Shown here piece after piece: positions 8,591-16,108 of a DNA stretch of 64,000 nt. The stretch lies in assembly GCF_900142195.1 (NCBI RefSeq), contig NZ_FRAB01000030.1, positions 23,684-87,683 on the forward strand, given 5' to 3'. The notes under the pieces are model-generated. The model did no database searches, was not told the DNA's origin, and worked only from the letters and a program-made list of their open reading frames with translations. The stretch is from Paraburkholderia terricola (GTDB lineage: Bacteria > Pseudomonadota > Gammaproteobacteria > Burkholderiales > Burkholderiaceae). A program made the translations under genes and the position numbers. Position 1 is the stretch's first letter. Each line of letters opens with the position of its first letter.

Positions 8591-9106
8591 ATGCAAGAGA
8601 TTTCCACCAAACCTTATCTGTTGCGCGCCCTGTACGAATGGTGCACGGATAATGGCTACACGCCGCACATCGCGGTCCGGGTCGACAATCAGACGCGCGT
8701 GCCGCGTCAGTTTGTGCGTGACAACGAAATCGTGTTGAACATCAGCTTCGAGGCGACCAGCCAGCTGCAGATGGGCAACGAGTGGGTCGAATTCAGCGCG
8801 CGCTTTTCCGGTAAGTCGCACAAGATCGAAGTGCCGATCGCCAATATTCTCGCGATCTACGCGCGCGAAAACGGGCAGGGTATGGCGTTTCCGGTCGAAT
8901 CGGCGGGCGGGGAGGCGCGGGACTCCGGCGCCGACGCCGTGCCGGCGGACGAAAGCGCTATGCCGGCGGCGCCGCGTGTGGTGGAGACTTCGCCTGCGGC
9001 TGCCGATGCTGCTTCATCCAAAACGGATAGCGCGACGGAGGGCCCCCAGCCTGACGACGATGGATCGAAAGGCGGCGGAAGGGCTCGCCTGAAGATCGTA
9101 AAGTGA
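8591..9106 (+). CDS. sspB: ClpXP protease specificity-enhancing factor SspB
   Basis: This 171-residue adaptor has the conserved SspB substrate-binding domain (about residues 1-100, beginning TKPYLLRALYEWC) that tethers ssrA-tagged proteins, then a long low-complexity Ala/Pro/Asp/Ser linker and a short basic C-terminal end (GRARLKIVK). That tail corresponds to the ClpX-docking peptide of the E. coli protein. The ATG at 8591 is preferred over a TTG one codon earlier. It lies downstream of sspA and just upstream of tRNA-Thr. Confidence 0.95.
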   Translation: MQEISTKPYLLRALYEWCTDNGYTPHIAVRVDNQTRVPRQFVRDNEIVLNISFEATSQLQMGNEWVEFSARFSGKSHKIEVPIANILAIYARENGQGMAFPVESAGGEARDSGADAVPADESAMPAAPRVVETSPAAADAASSKTDSATEGPQPDDDGSKGGGRARLKIVK

Positions 9107-9126
9107 AGTAGAATTACGGGCTCAAA

Positions 9127-9202
9127 GCCGGCTTAGCTCATCAGGTAGAGCGCTTGACTTGTAATCATGAGGTGGCGGGTTCGAGTCCTGCAGCCGGCAC
9201 CA
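9127..9202 (+). tRNA. tRNA-Thr (anticodon TGT)
   Basis: A full cloverleaf can be folded: acceptor stem GCCGGCT/AGCCGGC, D arm, anticodon loop CTTGTAA with anticodon TGT, T arm GCGGG-TTCGAGT-CCTGC, and an encoded CCA end. It reads ACA and, by wobble, other Thr codons. The anticodon stem has a T-T mismatch at its second pair (28:42). A TAGAAT -10-like hexamer at 9109-9114, inside the end of the sspB region, may be its promoter. A strong terminator follows. Confidence 0.95.
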
Positions 9203-9210
9203 GTAGTACG

Positions 9211-9249
9211 AAAACGGGTTTCTGAAATCTTCAGAAACCCGTTTTTTTT
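9211..9249 (+). terminator. Strong terminator after tRNA-Thr
   Basis: A perfect 15-bp stem (9211-9225 with 9231-9245) around the loop AATCT, ending in a run of eight T (9242-9249), closes the tRNA-Thr transcript. It begins 8 bases after the encoded CCA. Confidence 0.93.
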
Positions 9250-9293
9250 ATTCTTGAGCGGAACGTAGTCGTCGTTAAATTGCGCCAATAAAT

Positions 9294-9334
9294 ATATCGG
9301 GTTGCGGCACGGTAAGGGGCCTGCAACCCGATAT
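9294..9334. repeat. Perfect 12-bp inverted repeat
   Basis: ATATCGGGTTGC (9294-9305) is exactly complementary to GCAACCCGATAT (9323-9334) with a 17-base loop. No T-run follows on the plus strand, and it is about 45 bases beyond the tRNA terminator, so it is not an ordinary terminator. An RNA hairpin or a protein-binding dyad is possible. Confidence 0.7.
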
Positions 9335-9734
9335 TCAAGGCGTTAATGGCGCTATTAAAATTTTAGTGCGTACCTTATTGCTCTCTCAGGTTCTATCATG
9401 ATTTGTGACCGTGCGCCTTGGCGGTCGGCGATGACTATACATAGGCGATACGGGTCTGTCTATTAGCCGGGCGGTCTGCAAGCGCAGGTTCATGCGTGCG
9501 GCATAATCGATTTTAAGCATGGTTAACCCGGTCCGTCGGGCCGCTTGTAACTCTGCGGACTTGAACATTCCATGTTACCCGGTCGCTTATTCATGCTCGC
9601 CTTGTAAAGCGAGCGTCCGTGTTTCAGAACTTGGCCGTGAAAACATCGCCGATTCTTGGCCGCTTGAGGGCCGAAGAGTACCTCGGACGCAAAGCGTTCG
9701 TGAGACCTCAAACGGCCGAAATTCACCATATCTC

Positions 9735-9768
9735 TTTCACCTTGTCGATTGTGGACGACTCAGTCTAC
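9735..9768. repeat. Copy 1 of a 22-nt repeat with downstream half-site
   Basis: Bases 9735-9756 (ending GTCGATTGTGGAC) are identical to 11644-11665. In both places GTGGAC is followed after exactly six bases by GTCTAC, giving an imperfect dyad GTGGAC-N6-GTCTAC. This copy is in noncoding DNA about 210 bases before the methyltransferase start, where it could be a regulator-binding site. Confidence 0.7.
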
Positions 9769-9972
9769 ATTTGCCGCGCGCAGTAGCGAAAGTGCAGTGC
9801 CACGGCCAGCCTTGGCCGCGCTCGCCGACGAATAGCCCACCGCGAACCCGAACGACAGGGGTACTATTCGGGGCGTCAGTCGGCATCGCTTATCAAGTAC
9901 TCCGGCGGGCAACGCCCCCCGACGACGCAATATTTCATTGCGTCACTTCCGCAACACAGATCCCACCTCACC

Positions 9973-11097
9973 ATGACCAGCCCAGCAACCATCACCTGGC
10001 CCGAAGCCGACGGTCCCCGCACCGCGCGTTGGCGCTCCGAAGCGGCAGTGCCGCCGCCGAAACGCGTCATCGTCGCGGATGACCGCACGACCGCCGACTC
10101 CGCCTATCGTCTCGCCTGCGAAGGCACGGCGCTGTTATGGAACGGCGATTTCCAGAACGCTCGCCAATTGCTGCAGGCGGTCACGCGTCGACTGGAACGC
10201 AAACCGCGCAAGCAGGGCGAGACGCCGCTCGACGCCTTCAACCTGCATCGCCAGGCGCAGTCGCAACGCGCCCGCACGCTCGGCATGATCCTTATTCCGC
10301 TCGACGCCGCTTACGGCATTCCGTTGCGCCGCGCACCCGACGTGCAACAGGCTTGCATCGAAACGTATGGTCCGGCCACCGGTGAAGCATCGGTTGTATC
10401 GCTGCGCGAACTGCTTGGTCTGATCGGCGCGCACGAGTGGCGCAAGAAGGGTGTCGAAATTCCCGCGCTGGGCGAGCGCATTCATCCGCATCACGGCGTG
10501 TTTTCGCCGGTGCGGGGTGAATATGTGGATCTCGTCGCGCGAACGCCACTGCCCTCGCTGAACAAGGCGTTCGATATCGGCACCGGCACCGGCGTGTTGG
10601 CGGCGCTGCTCGCCAAGCGCGGCGTGAAGAAAATCATCGCGACGGACCTGGATCTGCGGGCGCTCGCTTGCGCGCGAGAGAACCTCGCGCGCCTCGGCTA
10701 CGACCAGCAAGTCGAGGTGGTGCAAGCGGACTTGTTTCCGGAAGGCCGTGCGCCGCTCGTCGTCTGCAATCCGCCGTGGGTGCCGGCGAGGCCCGCGTCC
10801 CCGATCGAACATGCGATCTACGATTCGGAAAGCCGCATGCTGCTGGGTTTTCTCAACGGTCTCGCGGAGCATCTATCGCCGGGCGGCGAAGGCTGGCTCA
10901 TCATGTCGGATTTCGCGGAGCATCTCGGTTTGCGCACGCGCGAGTGGCTGCTTGCGGCGATCGAAAAGGCCGGGCTGACTGTGGCGGGCCGCGAGGATAT
11001 TCGTCCGCGGCATCCCAAGTCGACCGACGAAACCGATGCGTTGCATGCGGCACGCGTGGCTGAAGTGACGTCGCTGTGGCGTCTTAAGGCGCGGTAG
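9973..11097 (+). CDS. Class I SAM-dependent methyltransferase
   Basis: The 374-residue protein has an N-terminal region of about 190 residues of unassigned fold and a C-terminal Rossmann methyltransferase domain with motif I (FDIGTGTGVLAALLAKRG), motif II acidic residue (ATDLD) and the NPPW catalytic motif. NPPY/W motifs belong to enzymes that methylate amide or ring nitrogens in proteins, RNA or DNA, such as PrmB/C and RsmC relatives. Which substrate applies here is not evident. Its 3' end overlaps the convergent flavoprotein gene by 14 bases. Confidence 0.88.
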   Translation: MTSPATITWPEADGPRTARWRSEAAVPPPKRVIVADDRTTADSAYRLACEGTALLWNGDFQNARQLLQAVTRRLERKPRKQGETPLDAFNLHRQAQSQRARTLGMILIPLDAAYGIPLRRAPDVQQACIETYGPATGEASVVSLRELLGLIGAHEWRKKGVEIPALGERIHPHHGVFSPVRGEYVDLVARTPLPSLNKAFDIGTGTGVLAALLAKRGVKKIIATDLDLRALACARENLARLGYDQQVEVVQADLFPEGRAPLVVCNPPWVPARPASPIEHAIYDSESRMLLGFLNGLAEHLSPGGEGWLIMSDFAEHLGLRTREWLLAAIEKAGLTVAGREDIRPRHPKSTDETDALHAARVAEVTSLWRLKAR

Positions 11098-12379
11098 GCG
11101 ATGCGGCGGAGGGGCGCGCGCCGCGCGCCTCGAGATACGCCAACGCGCCGCGTCCCGCCGCCAAACCGCTGGCGAAGCAGGCGGTGAGAAGATAGCCGCC
11201 CGTTGGTGCTTCCCAATCGAGCATTTCGCCCGCGCAGAACATGCCGGGCAGACGCTCGATCATCAGATGCTCGTCGAGCGCCTCAAAGGGAATGCCGCCG
11301 GCGGTGCTGATCGCTTCCGCGATCGGCCGGGCCCGCGTGAGCCGCACCGGCAGCGACTTGATGGCATGCGCGAGAACGTTCGCGTCGGCGAAGGCTTCCT
11401 TCGACAGAATCTCGTGCAACAAGGCCAGTTTTACCCCGCTAATCCCGATCCGTCCATGCAGATGGCTCGACATCGAACGTGAGCCGCGCGGCCGCGTGAC
11501 TTCCGCGACGACACGCTCGAGAGTCAAGCCTGGCGCCAGATCCAGACTGATCGTCACGTCGCCGTCGGCGAGAATCCGGTCCCGAATAGCCGCCGATAAC
11601 GCGTAAATCAGGCTCCCTTCCAGGCCCGTTTCGGTCAGAAGTATTTCACCTTGTCGATTGTGGACATTGTTGTCTACGCCAGCGAGTGAAATGGCCACCG
11701 GCTTGACCGGCTGGCCCGCGAAACGCTCGCGCAGATAAGGGTTCCAGTCGGCGTCGAAGCCGCAGTTGGCGGGTTGCAGGGGCGTCAGCGGCACATCGCG
11801 CGCTGCCATGAGCGGCACCCAGGCGGCGTCCGATCCGAGGCGTGGCCAGCTTGCGCCGCCGAGCGCGAACACCACGGCATCGCAAGTCACGACTTGCGGT
11901 CCGCCGGGCGTGGCAAACCGCAGCGCATGCGTGGCGTCGCCGGCGTCGCTCTCAACCCAGCCAATCCACTTGTGGCGCATATGAAACCGCACGCCCGCTC
12001 CTCTCAATCGATGCAGCCACGCCCGCAGCATCGGCGCCGCTTTCATATCGGTCGGGAAAACGCGGCCCGAACTGCCGACGAAGGTTTCGACGCCCAGCTC
12101 GTGCAGCCAGGCGCGCAAGGCGTCGGGACCGAAGGCGTCCAGCAACGGCTCGATCCGCTCGCGGCGCGCGTCGTAGCGGTCCAGAAACGGTCCGAGCGGT
12201 TCGGAATGCGTGATGTTCATGCCGCCTTTGCCCGCCATCAGGAATTTGCGGCCGACCGACGGCATCGCGTCATACACGTCGACCAGCACGCCATGTCGGG
12301 CAAGCGCCTCGGCAGCCATCAAGCCGGCGGGGCCGCCGCCGATCACGGCGACGCGGGCGGAATCGAAGGAGGATGACAT
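11084..12379 (-). CDS. FAD-dependent flavoprotein of the HI0933/TIGR03862 family
   Basis: The 431-residue protein begins with a dinucleotide-binding motif (VAVIGGGPAGLMAAEAL) and the family's GRKFLMAGKGGMNITHSEP block, and ends with an FAD-contacting GEMLDWEAPTGGYLLTAC segment. These are the marks of HI0933-like oxidoreductases, specifically the TIGR03862 branch; the reaction is unknown. The stretch around residues 235-246 (VDNNVHNRQGE) is encoded by the second copy of a 22-nt repeat also found upstream at 9735, so it may be a small insertion in a variable loop. Confidence 0.88.
   Translation of the reverse strand: MSSSFDSARVAVIGGGPAGLMAAEALARHGVLVDVYDAMPSVGRKFLMAGKGGMNITHSEPLGPFLDRYDARRERIEPLLDAFGPDALRAWLHELGVETFVGSSGRVFPTDMKAAPMLRAWLHRLRGAGVRFHMRHKWIGWVESDAGDATHALRFATPGGPQVVTCDAVVFALGGASWPRLGSDAAWVPLMAARDVPLTPLQPANCGFDADWNPYLRERFAGQPVKPVAISLAGVDNNVHNRQGEILLTETGLEGSLIYALSAAIRDRILADGDVTISLDLAPGLTLERVVAEVTRPRGSRSMSSHLHGRIGISGVKLALLHEILSKEAFADANVLAHAIKSLPVRLTRARPIAEAISTAGGIPFEALDEHLMIERLPGMFCAGEMLDWEAPTGGYLLTACFASGLAAGRGALAYLEARGARPSAASPTAP
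11644..11677. repeat. Copy 2 of the 22-nt repeat, inside the flavoprotein gene
   Basis: Bases 11644-11665 are identical to 9735-9756, and GTCTAC follows GTGGAC after six bases at 11672-11677, as in copy 1. Here the sequence lies in a coding region read on the minus strand and keeps the frame open. Confidence 0.7.
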
Positions 12380-12746
12380 GCGGTCCTGCGGATGAGCGGA
12401 AGAGGCGGTGCGTCAGCGGGATCGGACGATCGCGCGGCGCGAAGGGCGCTATTTTCACACCGTGGGCAGCGCAGGGCAAACGCGCGGCTGAGCCGGCAGG
12501 CCGAAAAAAGCTGGGTTCGGGCGTTTGCGTATCGGCCCGGTTTGCGTTTGCCGCTTCGGGACCGACCCGCGCGACCTATACTTTTCACATACCTTCCACC
12601 GGACGCAGTGTCGCGTTTTCCGCCTCGAACCAGCCCACGATTTCACGCTGCCCGCGCTGCCCTAACGGCCGCGTGACGGCGGGCGACGGAGTTCGCGCGT
12701 CTGTTCCCTGTCCGGATGTTCTGAAGGTTGATACCAGGAGACTGCC
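12380..12746. other. Divergent intergenic region without a gene
   Basis: This 367-base gap separates the minus-strand flavoprotein from the plus-strand DUF1059 gene. Frames that stay open here give Arg/Ala/Ser-rich products without recognisable features. The only promoter-like element I see is TATACT at 12577-12582 on the plus strand, with no good -35 box. It probably holds the promoters of both flanking genes. Confidence 0.4.
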
Positions 12747-12956
12747 ATGAGCCGCAAATATATCGACTGTCGCGAATTCCCGAGCGAGATGAACTGCACC
12801 GTTGCCATGTCCGCCGACAGCGAGGACGAATTACTCGACGCAGCCGTGCAGCACGCGGTTTCGGTTCACAAACACGAGGATTCGCCGGAACTGCGTTCGC
12901 AGCTCAAGACCCTGTTCCATGAAGGCACGCCGCCGGTCGAAGCACCGCGCGCGTGA
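12747..12956 (+). CDS. DUF1059 family small protein
   Basis: The 69-residue protein begins MSRKYIDCREFPSEMNCTVA and matches the short DUF1059 family: two cysteines about nine residues apart near the N-terminus, a DSEDELLDAAVQHAVSVHKH helix and an acidic end. The family's function is unknown. A good AGGAG ribosome site precedes the ATG. No operon partner is evident. Confidence 0.85.
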   Translation: MSRKYIDCREFPSEMNCTVAMSADSEDELLDAAVQHAVSVHKHEDSPELRSQLKTLFHEGTPPVEAPRA

Positions 12957-13043
12957 TGTGTCGCCCTTCCGCCAGAAGGGATGCCGGCTGACCGGTGCGA
13001 GCGGCCGCGTGCCGCCCGCGCGGGTCGCGGCGTGACGTCGGTT

Positions 13044-13364
13044 TTAGCTGGGGTAAGCCTCGTCCACCTTGAGCCCGGCGAGCTTGAAAATGACCCGCAG
13101 CGTTTGCGGTTTGATGTCGCGCCTCGATGCGAGCGTGGTCATCACGAAATCGAGTACTTTTGCGTATTTCAGCATCGTCAGGCAGGTTTCCATATCGACG
13201 CTGCCGTCGCGCATGATTTCCGCCAGACGCAGCATTTCCGTGGAAATGTCGCGCGCCATCTCCAGTTCGAGTTGCTGCTTCTCGGACCAGACCGGCGTGG
13301 CAGTGAGTTTCGCCAGCATTTCCTGAAACTTCTGTTCGACGTTTCCGTTGGGTATCGTATCCAT
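13044..13364 (-). CDS. Conserved hypothetical protein, unrecognised
   Basis: I do not recognise this 106-residue protein. It has no signal peptide or membrane segment, is rich in Met, Leu, Glu and Lys, and looks almost entirely helical (about 70 residues from EQKFQEMLAKL onward). An AGAGG ribosome site lies 6 bases before the ATG, and the codon use is like its neighbours, so I think it is a real gene. A 7-bp hairpin (13382-13399) lies in its 5' leader. The divergent neighbour at 13720 is a methyltransferase. Confidence 0.7.
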   Translation of the reverse strand: MDTIPNGNVEQKFQEMLAKLTATPVWSEKQQLELEMARDISTEMLRLAEIMRDGSVDMETCLTMLKYAKVLDFVMTTLASRRDIKPQTLRVIFKLAGLKVDEAYPS

Positions 13365-13719
13365 TGCCGCCTCTGTTATATCCGAGCGCGTCCGCTCGGG
13401 ATCGCGGCGCGCTTCTGGTTACGTAACATTAGGTCCCTGTTCCGGGACCGCCCTCCCCACCTGCAGCCGGTTCGCCGATTGAAGCACGGCGCTGGCAATC
13501 CGTTGTCATCGGCGGCACGGCTTACCTTGCCGGGGAGCCGGCCCGCAAGCTGTTTTGCGCGCTGTTCGAGCAGAAAACATTCCAGATCGTCGACCTTTTT
13601 TGCATGGTTCGCCCGGCTCCTTCGGTGAGCGGGCCGCGCTTTGGGTAAACTGCCAGCAACTTTTCCCTTTTTCCGTCACCTGTCGCACGTTCGCGTTGCA
13701 ATCGGCGGCGGTTTCCACG
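13365..13719. other. Divergent intergenic region with short palindromes
   Basis: No gene is visible in these 355 bases. They contain a hairpin CCGAGCG/CGCTCGG (13382-13399), a perfect 10-bp palindrome GTTACGTAAC (13418-13427) and a 6-bp inverted repeat GGTCCC/GGGACC (13432-13449). The closely spaced dyads make a regulatory role plausible, perhaps as operators for the two divergent genes. Confidence 0.45.
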
Positions 13720-14562
13720 ATGTCCAGCAAAACCCACGAAATCCGTCCGAACCAGTCCGTCGAGCTACTGAAAGAGCTTCATATCCTCACGCGCGACGGC
13801 AAGATGAACCAGGACAGCCGCCGCAAGCTGAAGCAGGTCTATCACCTGTTTCAGTTCATCGAGCCGCTGCTCAAGGACCTCAAGGACAAGCAGGGCGCCT
13901 TGACGCTCGTCGACCACGGCGCGGGCAAGTCATATCTAGGTTTTATCCTGTACGACCTTTTCTTCAAGGAATTTCAGGGCGCCGCTGGTGGGGCTTCGCA
14001 CATTTACGGCATCGAAACGCGCGAGGAACTGGTCGCGAAGTCGGAAGAACTGGCCGCTCGGCTCGGCTTTACGGGGATGTCCTTCCTGAACCTGTCGGTG
14101 GCCGACTCGATCACCTCCGAGCGCTTGCCGGCCGAGATCGACATCGTGACGGCGCTGCATGCCTGTAATACCGCGACCGACGACGCCATCCGCTTCGCGC
14201 TGGAAAAGCACGCGAAGTACATCGTGGTCGTTCCGTGCTGCCAGGCTGAGGTGGCGGGCGTGTTACGGCAGAACAAGGGCAAATCGCTCGCGAACGCGTT
14301 GACTGAAATCTGGCGGCATCCGCTGCATACGCGGGAATTCGGCAGCCAGATCACGAATGTGCTGCGCTGCTTGCAGTTGGAGGCGCACGGCTATCAGGTG
14401 AGCGTGACCGAACTGGTCGGGTGGGAGCATTCCATGAAGAATGAACTCATCATTGCCCAATATAAGGATTTGCCAAGGCGGCGGCCGGCCGAGCGGCTTA
14501 ATGAGGTGATGGAGACGCTTGGAATCGGGGAGTTGAAGGAGCGTTTTTTCGTGTCCGCCTGA
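13720..14562 (+). CDS. SAM-dependent methyltransferase (Methyltransf_32-like)
   Basis: The 280-residue protein has a helical N-terminal segment (to about residue 55) and a methyltransferase core with motif I-like VDHGAGKSYLGFILYDLFF, a TALHACNTATDDAIRFAL segment and the VPCCQAEV motif. This VPCCQ signature occurs in a family of uncharacterised methyltransferases found widely in bacteria and related to eukaryotic METTL25-like proteins; the substrate is unknown. The start at 13720 begins MSSKTHEIRPNQS; longer versions add only low-complexity Arg-rich sequence. No strong ribosome site is visible. Confidence 0.85.
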   Translation: MSSKTHEIRPNQSVELLKELHILTRDGKMNQDSRRKLKQVYHLFQFIEPLLKDLKDKQGALTLVDHGAGKSYLGFILYDLFFKEFQGAAGGASHIYGIETREELVAKSEELAARLGFTGMSFLNLSVADSITSERLPAEIDIVTALHACNTATDDAIRFALEKHAKYIVVVPCCQAEVAGVLRQNKGKSLANALTEIWRHPLHTREFGSQITNVLRCLQLEAHGYQVSVTELVGWEHSMKNELIIAQYKDLPRRRPAERLNEVMETLGIGELKERFFVSA

Positions 14563-14647
14563 TTTCGCTTTTCCGCAGGCGACCTTTAGCGGTGGCTTTC
14601 CGACGCCGCTGCCGCTACCGTTGCCGTTGGATGGCCGCCGCCAGGAA

Positions 14648-15202
14648 TCACCGCTTCATCAGTTCGTTCCACCCTGCAAGGCCGATCCGCCGAAGGGTTG
14701 CCTGATTTCGCTCATAAATAGCCTCAGCGTCGGGGAAAGCCTCGACAGCGCGCTCGATGCTGTCCTCGCGCAGCAAATGCAAAATCGGATAAGGCGCCCG
14801 ATTGGTGTAATTCTCGATGTCGTCGGGTTCGCTGCCTTCGAACTGGTAATGAGGATGAAAGCTGGCGATCTGAATCGAGCCTTCGAGCCGAAGCTGCTTG
14901 AGCATCCGCTCGGCGAAAAACAGGCAATCGTTGTACTCGAGAAAATCGCCGAGCGCGCGCGGCAGAATCAATAGCGTGGTATCGACGGCGTCAGGATCGG
15001 ACGCAAGCAGCGTCTGCAACTCGGCTTCGAGGTCGGTCAACACCGCTTCCATATTCACGGCGTCGCTGACGGCATAGCGAATCTGCCCCTTCACGTGCAC
15101 TGCTTTCGCGAAGGGACATAAATTCAGTCCGATCACGGCGCGGGTCAGCCAGTGGCGGGTGGCGGCAACGACGGCATCATGGGATTCGGCAGGCAACGAC
15201 AT
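14648..15202 (-). CDS. DUF1415 domain-containing protein
   Basis: The 184-residue protein carries the features of DUF1415: NLCPFAKAVHVKGQIRYAVS near the N-terminus, a DTTLLILPRALGDFLEYNDCLFF centre and the ASFHPHYQFEG motif near residue 118. The family is cytosolic and of unknown function, with conserved Cys and His residues that suggest metal binding or catalysis. It stands alone, convergent with the methyltransferase gene to its left. Confidence 0.88.
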   Translation of the reverse strand: MSLPAESHDAVVAATRHWLTRAVIGLNLCPFAKAVHVKGQIRYAVSDAVNMEAVLTDLEAELQTLLASDPDAVDTTLLILPRALGDFLEYNDCLFFAERMLKQLRLEGSIQIASFHPHYQFEGSEPDDIENYTNRAPYPILHLLREDSIERAVEAFPDAEAIYERNQATLRRIGLAGWNELMKR

Positions 15203-15295
15203 GGCACGCAGCGAAAGGGGAAAGCGCCATTTTAACGGCGCGGACTGGCGCCGATCCGCGCCTCGCGACGGTGAGACCGCACAGCCGGCTCCAGT

Positions 15296-15940
15296 TCAAC
15301 CCTTAGCCGCCGCCCCGCCGCATGCCGCGGCGATCAACTGCGCGGCGACTTTCGGCGCGGCGAGAATCGGTCCGCATCCGGGGCCATAGGTCTGACTGGC
15401 CGCGTACACGCCTTCGATCAGCAAGCCGAGCGCGTTGGCGAGCGCCACCGGATCGTCGGCGCCTGCGCCAGTCGCCAGTTCGGTGAGTCGCGCCAGCAAC
15501 CGTTCCTTGTTGCGAAACACGAATTGCCGCGCCGGATGCGCCGCGTCGGGAAACTCCACCGATACGTTCACGAACGGACAACCGCGGTAGCCCTCGATCG
15601 ACGCGCGCACCGCCAGGTCGTCGAAATACTGCTGAAGCTGCTTTGCCGGCTCGCCCGGATGCTTCGCGAAGCTCCGTTCCACATAGCCGAAGAACTGCTC
15701 GTCCTTGCGCTCCAGATAAGCCATCACCAGTTCGTCTTTCGACGAAAACTGGCGGTACAGGCTCATCTTGTTCACGCCCGCGCGTTCCACCACCGCATCG
15801 ACGCCGACCATCCGCACGCCCTCGTGGTAGAACAACTCGTCCGCGGCGCGCAGCAGATGCTGCTGCGCCTGTGGCCCGGCCGTTTGCGCGCTGCGCGCGC
15901 GCCGGGGACCGGCCGGCTTGTGGGTTTCGCTGTGGGACAT
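15296..15940 (-). CDS. TetR/AcrR family transcriptional regulator
   Basis: The 214-residue protein has an N-terminal helix-turn-helix (about residues 28-72: DELFYHEGVRMVGVDAVVERAGVNKMSLYRQFSSKDEL), then an all-helical ligand-binding domain with PFVNVSVEFPDAAHP. The start at 15940 is preferred over an in-frame ATG 36 bases upstream. A 24-bp dyad lies just upstream (15975-15998), between this gene and the divergent MFS transporter, so it very likely represses itself and the transporter until an inducer binds. Confidence 0.92.
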   Translation of the reverse strand: MSHSETHKPAGPRRARSAQTAGPQAQQHLLRAADELFYHEGVRMVGVDAVVERAGVNKMSLYRQFSSKDELVMAYLERKDEQFFGYVERSFAKHPGEPAKQLQQYFDDLAVRASIEGYRGCPFVNVSVEFPDAAHPARQFVFRNKERLLARLTELATGAGADDPVALANALGLLIEGVYAASQTYGPGCGPILAAPKVAAQLIAAACGGAAAKG

Positions 15941-15974
15941 GGTAAGCACCTGAAAATTAAATCGACGCCTTGAC

Positions 15975-15998
15975 ATGTTACCGACCAGTAACTAACAT
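15975..15998. promoter_or_regulatory. TetR-type operator between regulator and MFS transporter
   Basis: ATGTTA (15975-15980) and TAACAT (15993-15998) form the outer arms of a dyad. The core 15978-15991, TTACCGACCAGTAA, resembles the TTACTGGTCGGTAA type of site used by many AcrR-like repressors. It lies 35 bases before the regulator start and 110 bases before the transporter start. Confidence 0.7.
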
Positions 15999-16108
15999 CG
16001 CAACACCGTTGTGACTGAGCTGTCACAAACCCTTTACCGAAGCCGTCATAGTGCGAACGGCGAATGCGAACGGCGCCGTTCTTGTGAGCGGTGTCGACTG
16101 GAGAACCG

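Larger units (their letters stand above)
9250..9972. other. Gene-free stretch of about 720 bases with several inverted repeats
   Basis: No convincing protein gene lies between the tRNA-Thr terminator and the methyltransferase gene. A few frames stay open for 60-190 codons, but their products are Arg/Ser/Cys-rich and resemble no family. The first half is visibly richer in A+T than its surroundings. It holds a perfect 12-bp inverted repeat (9294-9334), short hairpins at 9595-9614 (GCTCGC/GCGAGC) and 9658-9717 (12-bp arms, one mismatch), and the first copy of a 22-nt repeat (9735-9756). It may be a decayed insertion beside the tRNA gene or a structured noncoding RNA. Confidence 0.6.

Noticed and set aside
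9519..10082. A 187-codon open frame before the methyltransferase gene
   Set aside because: Its product is Arg/Ser/Pro/Cys-rich with no known domain, and it overlaps the methyltransferase start in another frame.
11084..11097. 14-base overlap of methyltransferase and flavoprotein genes as a possible annotation error
   Set aside because: Both proteins end naturally and converge; short 3' overlaps are common.
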